A stretch of DNA of 64,000 nucleotides, from positions 124,001 to 188,000 of the forward strand of contig NZ_FOCL01000003.1 in NCBI RefSeq assembly GCF_900110105.1, read 5' to 3'. Source of the stretch: Mucilaginibacter gossypiicola. Lineage in GTDB: Bacteria > Bacteroidota > Bacteroidia > Sphingobacteriales > Sphingobacteriaceae. This document shows, piece after piece, positions 24,307 to 31,890 of the stretch (its first letter is position 1; each line of letters opens with the position of its first letter). A program made the translations under genes and the position numbers. The notes under the pieces are model-generated. The model had not been told where the DNA came from. It ran no database searches and saw only the letters and a program-made list of their open reading frames with translations.

Positions 24307-24314
24307 TATATTTG
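24307..24314 (+). promoter_or_regulatory. mqnC promoter -7 box
   Basis: TATATTTG, perfect, 6 bases before the ATG. The region AACTTGCGTATNTTTG is also present before iscS, with a shared GCTGAA about 19 bases further upstream in both. Confidence 0.6.
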
Positions 24315-24320
24315 CCTGAT

Positions 24321-25445
24321 ATGAATACAGCCGATCTGTTGCAGCGCGCGTTGCGGTTTGATTTTTTAACGCTTGAAGAAGGCGTTTACCTGTATAACAA
24401 TGCCTCAACTGCCGAGTTGATGTACACTGCCAACGAACTTCGTAAAATACAGGTTCCGCATGGCAAAGTAACCTGGCAAATTGACCGTAATGTTAATACT
24501 ACCAATGTTTGTATAGCCAATTGTAAGTTCTGTAATTTTTTCCGTCGCCCGGGTCACGAAGAAAGTTATATAACTGACATCGAAACTTATAAAAAGAAAA
24601 TTGAAGAAACCTTCCGTTACGGTGGCGACCAGCTGCTGTTACAGGGCGGCCACCACCCCGATCTGGGACTTAAATTTTATACCGATCTCTTCCGCGAACT
24701 GAAACAGCTTTACCCTAAGCTAAAACTGCATTCATTAGGTCCGCCCGAAATTGCGCATGTTGCCAAATTAGAAGGCATGCCACATATTGAGGTGTTAAGG
24801 GCCATGAAAGAAGCCGGTTTGGATTCATTACCCGGTGCCGGCGCCGAAATCCTGAACGATCGTGTGCGCCGCCTGATATCAAAAGGTAAATGTGGTGGTA
24901 AAGAATGGCTTGATGTAATGCGTGCAGCTCATCAGCTTAATTTACCAACTTCAGCTACAATGATGTTTGGCCACATCGAAACTATTGAAGAACGCTTTGA
25001 GCATTTGGTTTGGATCCGCGAGGTACAGGCCGAAAAGCCAGAAGGTCACTACGGTTTCATAGCATTTATTCCATGGCCTTTCCAGGACGATGGAACCCTA
25101 TTGCGCAAAGTACGCGGCATCACCAATAATGTAACCGGCGATGAATATATCCGCATGATTGCACTGAGCCGCATTATGCTGCCCAACGTTAAAAACATCC
25201 AGGCTTCATGGCTTACCGTTGGTAAACAGGTTGCTCAAATTTGTTTGCATGCAGGTGCCAACGATTTTGGATCAATCATGATTGAAGAAAATGTTGTATC
25301 TGCTGCAGGTGCCCCACACAGGTTTACGGCCAGAGGCATCCAGGAGTCAATAAAAGAAGCAGGCTTTGAGCCTCAGCTTCGTACCCAGCGATACGAGTGG
25401 CGCGACATCCCCGTTGAAATTGAAGAGCAAATCATAAATTATTAA
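24321..25445 (+). CDS. mqnC: Cyclic dehypoxanthinyl futalosine synthase
   Basis: Radical-SAM enzyme of the futalosine route to menaquinone; it cyclises dehypoxanthine futalosine. 374 residues. The 4Fe-4S ligands are Cys64, Cys68 and Cys71 (VCIANCKFC), followed by LLQGGHHPDLGLKFY, LPGAGAEIL and the C-terminal GSIMIEENVVSAAGA, all usual for MqnC rather than MqnE. An in-frame TTG at 24312 is part of the promoter box, so the ATG is the start. Menaquinone made this way is the electron acceptor for complex I in such organisms, which links it to the nuo genes here. Confidence 0.94.
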   Translation: MNTADLLQRALRFDFLTLEEGVYLYNNASTAELMYTANELRKIQVPHGKVTWQIDRNVNTTNVCIANCKFCNFFRRPGHEESYITDIETYKKKIEETFRYGGDQLLLQGGHHPDLGLKFYTDLFRELKQLYPKLKLHSLGPPEIAHVAKLEGMPHIEVLRAMKEAGLDSLPGAGAEILNDRVRRLISKGKCGGKEWLDVMRAAHQLNLPTSATMMFGHIETIEERFEHLVWIREVQAEKPEGHYGFIAFIPWPFQDDGTLLRKVRGITNNVTGDEYIRMIALSRIMLPNVKNIQASWLTVGKQVAQICLHAGANDFGSIMIEENVVSAAGAPHRFTARGIQESIKEAGFEPQLRTQRYEWRDIPVEIEEQIINY

Positions 25446-25449
25446 GTCC

Positions 25450-25513
25450 TTAGTAGCAGTTGCAGTTGCAGTAAAACAAAATAGCTGCAACTAAAAACTG
25501 CAACTGCCACTAA
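25450..25513. repeat. 18-bp imperfect inverted repeat with GCAGTT words
   Basis: TTAGTAGCAGTTGCAGTT (25450-25467) pairs with 25496-25513 with one mismatch. It fills the gap between mqnC and scpB and ends 6 bases before scpB. Confidence 0.65.
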
Positions 25514-25519
25514 CTAAAA

Positions 25520-26071
25520 ATGGAACAATACATAGAGGCCCTAATTTTTGCATCAGAGCAGGCAATCCGGTTGGAAGAGATCATGTACTGCCTGCAGGCT
25601 GCCTTTGAGCGCGACTTCACTAATGAGGAGGTAACCGATGCTATAAGCAGGATCCATGAAAAATATCAGCACCATAGCTTAGCCATCGAGCTGGTGAAGA
25701 TTGGGAATGGGTATCAGTTTCTTACCAAAAAGGAATACCATGCCGTTATTAACCTATTGCAACTGCAACGCTCAAAGAAAAAGCTGAGCCAGGCTGCTTT
25801 GGAAACTCTGGCCATTATCGCCTATAAACAACCGGTAACTAAGCCCGATATTGAGCAGATCAGGGGTGTAAACTGCGATTATTCGATCCAAAAGCTACTC
25901 GAAAAAGAGCTAATAGCTATAGTAGGTAAATCGGAAGGGATCGGAAAACCTATTCTTTATGGTACAAGTAATTTGTTTATGGACTATTTTGGGATCAACA
26001 GTATTGAGGAATTACCTCAACTTAAGGATTTTACAAACAACAACGCCACTATAGGCGAACAATCAGAATAA
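25520..26071 (+). CDS. scpB: Segregation and condensation protein B
   Basis: Partner of ScpA and SMC in chromosome condensation. 183 residues with two winged-helix parts; AALETLAIIAYKQPVTKPDIEQIRGVN (about 93-119) is the family signature. Cytoplasmic, nucleoid-bound through the SMC complex. scpA and smc are not in this window. Follows mqnC on the same strand after 74 bases. Confidence 0.94.
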   Translation: MEQYIEALIFASEQAIRLEEIMYCLQAAFERDFTNEEVTDAISRIHEKYQHHSLAIELVKIGNGYQFLTKKEYHAVINLLQLQRSKKKLSQAALETLAIIAYKQPVTKPDIEQIRGVNCDYSIQKLLEKELIAIVGKSEGIGKPILYGTSNLFMDYFGINSIEELPQLKDFTNNNATIGEQSE

Positions 26072-26214
26072 TTTTAATTTCTGTTTTCAAAAAAAATCAA
26101 TTTTAGTTATTTTTACTATTGAATCGATAGGGATAACAGATTTGAAAAAACGCTTTTCTTTATCTGATTTTAATTATTATTATTGACGAAGTTTAATTTA
26201 TAAAATCCATTACA

Positions 26215-26409
26215 ATGGGAGCGCCAAAGAAACCGAACACCAAAAAGGTCCAAGACTCTGATAACGATGCGGAGGATGATGATCTGGAGCCAACAAAAGC
26301 AACGAAGAAGTACGATGACGATGATGATGACTTTGACGGCCCTTTAGATGATGATCTGGGCAGAGGAGGCTATGAGTCATTTGATGACGACGACGAAGAC
26401 GATTATTAA
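26215..26409 (+). CDS. Small highly acidic protein
   Basis: 64 residues: basic start (MGAPKKPNTKKVQ) then a tail dominated by Asp and Glu, with runs such as KYDDDDDDFDGPLDDDLG. No fold or motif. Similar acidic miniproteins are frequent in Sphingobacteriaceae; they may be unstructured nucleic-acid mimics or chaperone-like. A good terminator follows, which supports a real gene. Confidence 0.7.
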   Translation: MGAPKKPNTKKVQDSDNDAEDDDLEPTKATKKYDDDDDDFDGPLDDDLGRGGYESFDDDDEDDY

Positions 26410-26432
26410 TATTTAGAAATATAGTATTTTGT

Positions 26433-26467
26433 AAAGCATTCAGACTATGCCTCTGGATGCTTTTTTT
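26433..26467 (+). terminator. Terminator after the acidic protein gene
   Basis: AAAGCATTCAGA / TCTGGATGCTTT arms (26433-26444, 26452-26463) with one G-T pair, then a run of T. Confidence 0.85.
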
Positions 26468-26490
26468 ATTATCTACCGGCAACAAAACAC

Positions 26491-27612
26491 ATGAAAGTAA
26501 CTGAAATACAGGACAAAACATCAAAAAAATCATTTTTGGATGTGGCCCGCATCATTTATAAAGACGATCAAAATTGGGTTTGCCCGCTTGATAATGATAT
26601 CGAAGCTGTATTCAATCCCGCAAAAAACAATTTCCACCAGCATGGAAAATGTACCCGCTGGATTCTGACCGATGATAACGGCCAACTGATTGGTCGTGTT
26701 GCTGCCTTCATTAACGAAAAAAAGGCATATAATTACGAACAGCCTACGGGCGGTATGGGCTTTTTTGAGTGTATAAATAATAAGCAAGCAGCTTTCCTGT
26801 TATTTGATACTGCTAAAACCTGGCTTAAAGAAAACGGCATGCAAGCCATGGATGGCCCTATAAATTTTGGCGAAAATGATAACTTTTGGGGCTTGCTGGT
26901 TGAGGGCTTTACACCTCCCTCTTATGGCATGAATTATAACCATCCGTATTACCAGGCCTTTTTTGATGAGTATGGTTTCAAAACCCAGTATGCACAGATC
27001 ACTAATCATGTTGATGCGCATAAGCCCTTCCCCGAGCGGTTTACCAAAATAGCCAATTGGGTGGCCAAAAAACCAGGATACGATTTCAGGCATTTTGAGA
27101 TCAAAAAAATAGAAAAATTTGCAGCCGATTTTATTGAGGTTTATAATGACGGCTGGAAAGACTTCGAAAACTTTGTTCCCATCACATACAGCACCATTAT
27201 GGAAAGCTTTGAAAAAATGAAGCCCCTAATGGACCCCAACTTAATTTGGTTTGCTTATGTTGATGATGAGCCTGCCTCATTCATGATCATTTTACCCGAT
27301 GCCAACCAAATGCTTAAACCGTTAAACGGCAAGCTCAACCTGATAGGTAAACTCAAATTTTTATATTATCGATGGAAAGGTGTGTCGCGTATGCGGGCTA
27401 TTGTAATGGGCACCAAACAGAAATATCAAAAACATGGCCTCGAATCGGCAATGTTTATAAAATTAAAAGAATATGTATTGCCCTTAAAACGCTATGACGA
27501 ACTTGAATTATCGTGGGTAGGCGATTTTAACGACAAAATGATAGCCATTCATGAAGCAGTTGGTGCTACATTTGGCAAAAAGCATTTAACAATGCGTTAT
27601 ATTTTTAATTAG
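26491..27612 (+). CDS. GNAT-fold protein of the YghO-like family
   Basis: 373 residues. FLDVARIIYKDDQNWVCPLD (15-34), LIGRVAAFINEKKAYN (65-80), GGMGFFECI (86-94) and MDGPINFGENDNFWGLLVEGF match the long acyltransferase-like proteins of Bacteroidota related to E. coli YghO, which carry one or two GNAT folds. The C-terminal half ends with SWVGDFNDKMIAIHEAVGATFGKKH, typical of GNAT domain ends. Substrate unknown. Cytoplasmic. A weak hairpin (GCCCGG/CCGGGC, 27612-27629) overlaps the stop codon. Confidence 0.78.
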   Translation: MKVTEIQDKTSKKSFLDVARIIYKDDQNWVCPLDNDIEAVFNPAKNNFHQHGKCTRWILTDDNGQLIGRVAAFINEKKAYNYEQPTGGMGFFECINNKQAAFLLFDTAKTWLKENGMQAMDGPINFGENDNFWGLLVEGFTPPSYGMNYNHPYYQAFFDEYGFKTQYAQITNHVDAHKPFPERFTKIANWVAKKPGYDFRHFEIKKIEKFAADFIEVYNDGWKDFENFVPITYSTIMESFEKMKPLMDPNLIWFAYVDDEPASFMIILPDANQMLKPLNGKLNLIGKLKFLYYRWKGVSRMRAIVMGTKQKYQKHGLESAMFIKLKEYVLPLKRYDELELSWVGDFNDKMIAIHEAVGATFGKKHLTMRYIFN

Positions 27613-27637
27613 CCCGGCACAAACCGGGCCTTAAAAA

Positions 27638-27979
27638 TTATGCGGTTACTTTTGAATGTCTAAGTTCTTCAAATAGTTCAATTACTTTTTTCTGCAAATC
27701 AATTACTTCAGTTTCGCGGTCCATTAACCGTTTGTTAACAGTTTCCAGTTCGTTTACAAACTTCTGATCCTGCTCGGTATCATTAAAAGTAAGCAACTGA
27801 ACTACAGACATTTCAAACAAATTAGCTATCTGTTCAAGTCTTGACAGGTTTATATCCGTAATCCCAGTCTCAATCTTTGAGAAAGCAGGAATTGAAATAT
27901 CTAATCTCTTTGCAACGTCCTCCTGACTCCACCCCTTTTGATGACGCAATAATCTGATTTTTTTTCCGAGAGTTTTCAT
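27638..27979 (-). CDS. XRE-family transcriptional regulator with coiled-coil tail
   Basis: 113 residues. Helix-turn-helix of the Cro/CI type at 6-60: KIRLLRHQKGWSQEDVAKRLD, then ISIPAFSKIETGITDINLSRLEQIANLFE. Residues 74-111 are a predicted coiled coil (VNKRLMDRETEVIDLQKKVIELFEELR) for dimer formation. Such small regulators in this phylum often control one neighbouring gene or themselves; no partner is evident. Confidence 0.88.
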   Translation of the reverse strand: MKTLGKKIRLLRHQKGWSQEDVAKRLDISIPAFSKIETGITDINLSRLEQIANLFEMSVVQLLTFNDTEQDQKFVNELETVNKRLMDRETEVIDLQKKVIELFEELRHSKVTA

Positions 27980-28288
27980 TTGGTTAAATTAATAGTGTAG
28001 GTTTCGCAAAAGTTAATTACTTTACAATAATATTTATTATCACGCTAATTATCAACTAATTTGCGTAAAATTTTATTTATAAGTGTAGTTAATTATTGCG
28101 ATTGGCAAATCCTTTAAATTAAAGCAAATTAATCGTTATAAAACATACCTGTAACATGGTATTTTCCGAATAATTTAGGCGCGGAATTTTCATCCCATTG
28201 TAATTTAGTGCGCAAAAAAGCGTAAAAAATTCTTCTTTTTAAAATTTATATTTCATTTTTGTACTGTAATATTTTTTATTACAGATAA
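27980..28288. other. Divergent regulatory gap between XRE and Rrf2 genes
   Basis: 309 AT-rich bases. AGTGTAG occurs near both 27995 and 28082 and may be part of a site for the XRE regulator. The Rrf2 operator lies at 28264-28284. No ORF. Confidence 0.5.
28264..28284 (+). promoter_or_regulatory. Predicted Rrf2 operator 1
   Basis: CTGTAAT-N7-ATTACAG, a perfect dyad ending 4 bases before the Rrf2 ATG. It matches operator 2 at 28713 in half-sites and spacing. Confidence 0.65.
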
Positions 28289-28696
28289 ATGAACGGACAA
28301 TTTCAAATAGCAACCCACGTATTAACCCTGCTTTGCAAGCAGCCGGGCGAACTATTATCATCCGACTATGTGGCCGGCAGTATGAATGTAAACCCTGTTC
28401 TGGTACGCAAAGAAATGCGCAAATTACGCGCCTGCGGACTCATTGAAAGTAAAGAAGGCAAAACCGGCGGCTACAGCCTGGCTCTTCCGCCGCAAAAAAT
28501 CACCCTTGCCGATGTTTATAAGGCCGTAAAATTGCCTCCTGCACTGGGCCAGGCTAAAAACAAGCCTAACCCCGCCTGCCCTGTCGGCAAGCAAATTGGA
28601 GCACATCTTGATCATTTGGCCGATGATGTAGAAGCAGCCATTATCAAAAAACTAAGCACTATAACCATTTTTGATTTTGTAAATCAATTCGATTAA
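28289..28696 (+). CDS. Rrf2-family transcriptional regulator (YwnA-like)
   Basis: 135 residues. Winged helix: IATHVLTLLCKQPGELLSSDYVAGSM (7-32), VNPVLVRKEMRKLRACGLIESKEGKTGGYSLA (34-65), then ADVYKAVK. It has only Cys16, Cys49 and Cys97 (PACPVG), not the three-Cys group of Fe-S Rrf2 proteins such as IscR, so a thiol-redox type sensor is more likely. It is followed by an NAD(P)-binding oxidoreductase gene, the same pairing as ywnA-ywnB in Bacillus. Operator-like dyads precede both genes. Confidence 0.88.
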   Translation: MNGQFQIATHVLTLLCKQPGELLSSDYVAGSMNVNPVLVRKEMRKLRACGLIESKEGKTGGYSLALPPQKITLADVYKAVKLPPALGQAKNKPNPACPVGKQIGAHLDHLADDVEAAIIKKLSTITIFDFVNQFD

Positions 28697-28712
28697 AAAA
28701 ATTTAAAACAAA

Positions 28713-28733
28713 CTGTAACAAATTTAATTACAA
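28713..28733 (+). promoter_or_regulatory. Predicted Rrf2 operator 2
   Basis: CTGTAAC-N7-ATTACAA, 18 bases before the oxidoreductase ATG. It has the same half-sites as operator 1 with one change per arm. Confidence 0.6.
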
Positions 28734-28751
28734 TATAAAAAACAAAACATC

Positions 28752-29393
28752 ATGAAATTAGCACTAATAGGAGCCACAGGCTTTGTAGGAAAAGCAGTAT
28801 TAGCCGAGGCTTTACAACGCGGATATGAAGTAACTGCCATTGCCCGTAACCCGAAAACAGACATTGAAAACTCCAGATTAGCACTCAAAACTGCCGACGT
28901 ATATAATGTTGATGAATTAACGGAAGCTTTGAAAGGCCATGACGCTGTAGTAAATTCATTTAATGCCGGCTGGACAAATCCGGATTTGTATAATGACTTT
29001 ATTAAAGGCTCTGAAGCTATACAGCAGGCAACTAAACAAGCCGGCGTAAAACGTTTATTGGTTGTGGGTGGCGCAGGAAGCCTTTACATAGCTCCTGGCG
29101 TACAACTGGTTGATAGTCCTCAATTCCCGGCCGAATGGAAAGCGGGTGCTACGGCAGCCCGCGATTACTTAAACATCATCAAAAAAGAAGAAGAATTAAA
29201 TTGGACATTCCTAAGCCCAGCCATTAATCTCCACCCCGGAACCCGCACAGGCGTATACCGTACAGGCACCGATGAACCGGTATTTAATGATAAGCACGAA
29301 CACGAAATTTCTGTTGAAGATTTAGCGGTTGCTATATTGGACGAACTGGAAAACAACCAGTTTGTAAAGAGAAGGTTTACTGTGGGGTATTAA
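28752..29393 (+). CDS. NAD(P)H-binding oxidoreductase (YwnB/NmrA-like atypical SDR)
   Basis: 213 residues with an N-terminal Rossmann motif GATGFVGKAVL (7-17) and the atypical-SDR layout: VVNSFNAGW, RLLVVGGAGSLYIAPG, TFLSPAINLHPGTRTG. No YxxxK catalytic pair, as usual for this group. These proteins are thought to act as redox-linked reductases or NAD(P)H sensors. Controlled in all likelihood by the Rrf2 regulator just upstream (55-base gap with operator 2). Cytoplasmic. Confidence 0.88.
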   Translation: MKLALIGATGFVGKAVLAEALQRGYEVTAIARNPKTDIENSRLALKTADVYNVDELTEALKGHDAVVNSFNAGWTNPDLYNDFIKGSEAIQQATKQAGVKRLLVVGGAGSLYIAPGVQLVDSPQFPAEWKAGATAARDYLNIIKKEEELNWTFLSPAINLHPGTRTGVYRTGTDEPVFNDKHEHEISVEDLAVAILDELENNQFVKRRFTVGY

Positions 29394-29400
29394 TAATTAT

Positions 29401-29493
29401 ATGTCATTGCGAGCGAAGCGTGGCAATCGCATACTATGCAGAGCGACTCTGTATAGCATGCGATTGCTTCGTCGTTCCCCCTCGCAATGACAT
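29401..29493. repeat. REP-like inverted repeat, copy 2 (93 bp)
   Basis: ATGTCATTGCGAG / CTCGCAATGACAT arms (29401-29413, 29481-29493); inner GCAATCGCAT / ATGCGATTGC pairing. It lies 7 bases after the oxidoreductase stop and just before the convergent prmA stop. Confidence 0.9.
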
Positions 29494-29507
29494 AAACTTT
29501 GAGACTC

Positions 29508-30344
29508 CTATTTTATAAACTTAGCAGCCACCCATTCCTTATCTTTTTTATGGGAAATATATTTGAGACCGTATTTGCGGGCCTCATCGGTAATGATATC
29601 CAGATCAGGTGATTCGTAAAAACCGCTGAAATAGATTTCACCATCTGTTTTTAACACTTCGGCGTAGCGCTGCATCTGGTCGAGTAGAATGTTACGATTG
29701 ATATTAGCCAGGATTGTATCGTATTGCTCGTCTGGGATAACTTCTTTTGAACCACAAAGCGGCTTGATGTTACCTACATTATTCAATGCCGAATTTTCGA
29801 TGGTACTTTCATAACAAACCTGGTCGTAATCAATGGCTGTAATATCATCAGCACCCAGCTTGGCGGCCATAATAGCAAGGATACCTGTGCCACAACCCAT
29901 ATCAAGCACTTTTTTGCCGGCAAACTCATTTTCGAGCATCAGGGCCAGCATCATAGCAGTGGTTTGGTGATGCCCGGTACCAAATGCCATCTTCGGATCT
30001 ATAACAATCTCATAATCAAACTCGGGCTTCGTTTCATGAAAGGTGGCCCTTACATAAATCTTATCACCTATTTTTATAGGTTCAAAATTACTTTCCCATA
30101 CTTCGTTCCAGTTTTTTTGCGGAATAAGATTTACCTCATAACTAAATGTAAACAAATCTTTATAAGGCAATAATTGCTCATCAAGCGCCTGCTGGTCAAA
30201 AATATCTTCGGGAATGTAAGCTTTAAAGCCAAGTTCAAGCTCTTCAAAAGTATCAAAACCAATCTCACCCAAAGCATTAATGAGCAGGTCCTGCTGGTAA
30301 TCTTCGGTTGTTATGGTAGTAAAAAATAGTTCGTAGTAATTCAT
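29508..30344 (-). CDS. prmA: Ribosomal protein L11 methyltransferase
   Basis: SAM-dependent trimethylation of ribosomal protein L11. 278 residues from the ATG at 30344 (MNYYELFFTT). SAM motif VLDMGCGTGILAIMAAKLG, upstream FGTGHHQTTAMML, and ANINRNILLDQM are the PrmA marks. The in-frame extension to 30422 overlaps the upstream gene's end and has no family support. The gene follows the membrane-protein gene 30400-30870 in the same direction, 55 bases away. Confidence 0.93.
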   Translation of the reverse strand: MNYYELFFTTITTEDYQQDLLINALGEIGFDTFEELELGFKAYIPEDIFDQQALDEQLLPYKDLFTFSYEVNLIPQKNWNEVWESNFEPIKIGDKIYVRATFHETKPEFDYEIVIDPKMAFGTGHHQTTAMMLALMLENEFAGKKVLDMGCGTGILAIMAAKLGADDITAIDYDQVCYESTIENSALNNVGNIKPLCGSKEVIPDEQYDTILANINRNILLDQMQRYAEVLKTDGEIYFSGFYESPDLDIITDEARKYGLKYISHKKDKEWVAAKFIK

Positions 30345-30399
30345 TTTAATTTTTTTGCCATTAAATTCAACGGAATTTCCGCCAACAAGTAAAGTGATT

Positions 30400-30870
30400 T
30401 TAACCAGCAACTTCAGGTTCAAGCGGTTCGCTGTCGTTGCTTACTCTTTTTCTGTCGAGTAAATACAGTACAACAAAGTTAACAATCCAGTAAACAGCTT
30501 GTATTTCGGTCATATACCACCAAAAACTAAACAAGGGAGTATACCCATCTTCGGGCAACCATATAATATAGCTTAGGGCTCCGGCAAATAATATACAAAC
30601 AAGGGCAATGCAGGCTCCGGCAATAAAGCGCCCCGAAGCGCCTTTATGTTTAACCCAATTCCAAAGTGGTATAATTATCAGGTATTGAGTGAGGATTCCA
30701 TCGGCAAGCAATAAGCCCCAAAAAAGGCTGAAGTAGGCCATGAGGCTATACAGGTTACCATTACCAATTTCTCCAATACGCATAGGGTGATTGGGCATAT
30801 TGAAGTACACCACTGCCCAAAAAACACCAAAGTCAATCAAAACCGGTAAAAGAACTTTTAAAAGCTTCAT
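30400..30870 (-). CDS. Four-helix membrane protein, unknown function
   Basis: 156 residues with four predicted helices (about 5-24, 42-70, 82-104, 118-138) and a Glu-rich C-terminal tail (SNDSEPLEPEVAG). The layout MPNHPM, WGLLLADGILTQYL and WYMTEIQAVYWIVNFVVLY is not one I can name. Same strand as prmA and probably co-transcribed with it. Confidence 0.65.
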   Translation of the reverse strand: MKLLKVLLPVLIDFGVFWAVVYFNMPNHPMRIGEIGNGNLYSLMAYFSLFWGLLLADGILTQYLIIIPLWNWVKHKGASGRFIAGACIALVCILFAGALSYIIWLPEDGYTPLFSFWWYMTEIQAVYWIVNFVVLYLLDRKRVSNDSEPLEPEVAG

Positions 30871-30884
30871 GCTTTTTTAGATTT

Positions 30885-30993
30885 GAGACGTGAGATTTGA
30901 GATATGAGATTTTATTTTTCAATAAACATCACATACGCTCATTATGTTTGGAATTAAGCTTGAGATTGTCTCAATACTCAAATCTCATGTCTC
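30885..30993. repeat. Low-complexity inverted repeat of GAGATTTGAG words
   Basis: GAGACGTGAGATTTGAG (30885-30901) pairs with 30977-30993 with one mismatch. It lies between tpiA and the four-helix membrane-protein gene; tpiA is transcribed toward it. Confidence 0.6.
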
Positions 30994-31003
30994 ATATCAG
31001 GTA

Positions 31004-31768
31004 TTAATTAAATGTTTTAACGATATCTGTAAAATCGCGGGATTTCAGGGAAGCACCGCCGATAAGGCCACCGTCAATATCTGCCTGCGCAAATAACTCA
31101 GCAGCATTGCTTGGGTTACAGCTGCCGCCATATAAAATAGTAGTAGCATCGGCAACTTCCTGGCTGTATTTAGCAGCTATCTCTTTACGGATAAACTCGT
31201 GGATTTCCTGTGCCTGTGCAGATGTAGCAGTTACACCAGTACCAATAGCCCAAACCGGCTCGTAAGCGATAACCAATTTTGCAAATTGTTCGGCATCAAG
31301 GTGGAAGATACCTTCAACCAGCTGAGTTTTGATCACGTCAAAATGTTTATTGGCTTCACGCTCCTGCAAAGTTTCGCCAATGCAGAAAATAGGGCGAAGA
31401 TCATTCTTCAAAGCAGTATCAGTTTTTTTGGCAAGCAAGGCATTGGTTTCGCCAAAGTATTGGCGACGCTCTGAGTGGCCAAGGATCACATAAGCAGCAC
31501 CTGTAGATTTGATCATCTTAGCAGAGATCTCACCTGTGTAAGCGCCTTTTTCTTCCTGGTGGGCATTTTGTGCGCCAACAGCTATTTTGCTATAACCTTT
31601 TGATAATTGTACCAGGCTGTGAATGTGGATGAACGGACTGCAGATCACTGCTTCCTGCGTGCCGGTAGCCTCATCTTTTACCATGTTGATGATCTCTGAA
31701 AATAAAGCTAAACCTTCATTGTAATCAAGGTTCATTTTCCAGTTTCCGGCAACGATTTTCTTTCTCAT
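31004..31768 (-). CDS. tpiA: Triosephosphate isomerase
   Basis: Interconverts dihydroxyacetone phosphate and glyceraldehyde 3-phosphate in glycolysis. 254 residues. Catalytic Lys11 (NWKMN), His98 (ILGHSERR) and Glu170 (AYEPVWAIGTG) are present, and the phosphate loop GGSCNPSNA plus GGLIGGASL close the barrel. Cytoplasmic dimer in known members. A single gene with repeat-bearing gaps on both sides. Confidence 0.97.
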   Translation of the reverse strand: MRKKIVAGNWKMNLDYNEGLALFSEIINMVKDEATGTQEAVICSPFIHIHSLVQLSKGYSKIAVGAQNAHQEEKGAYTGEISAKMIKSTGAAYVILGHSERRQYFGETNALLAKKTDTALKNDLRPIFCIGETLQEREANKHFDVIKTQLVEGIFHLDAEQFAKLVIAYEPVWAIGTGVTATSAQAQEIHEFIRKEIAAKYSQEVADATTILYGGSCNPSNAAELFAQADIDGGLIGGASLKSRDFTDIVKTFN

Positions 31769-31783
31769 GATTTTATTTTTTTA

Positions 31784-31886
31784 GTGAGTGGTTGATTAGT
31801 TGATTAAGTGAATGGCTATTAACGGGGACCAAATGATGTAATGAGTTTCCAACTACTCACTTAATCAACCCAATAAACCAATCACC
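31784..31886. repeat. Low-complexity inverted repeat of GGTTGATTAG words
   Basis: The end of the left arm GTTGATTAAGTGA (to 31811) pairs exactly with TCACTTAATCAAC (from 31857); the outer parts of the arms pair imperfectly. It fills the gap between tpiA and the GlmU-like gene. Confidence 0.55.
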
Positions 31887-31890
31887 GAAT

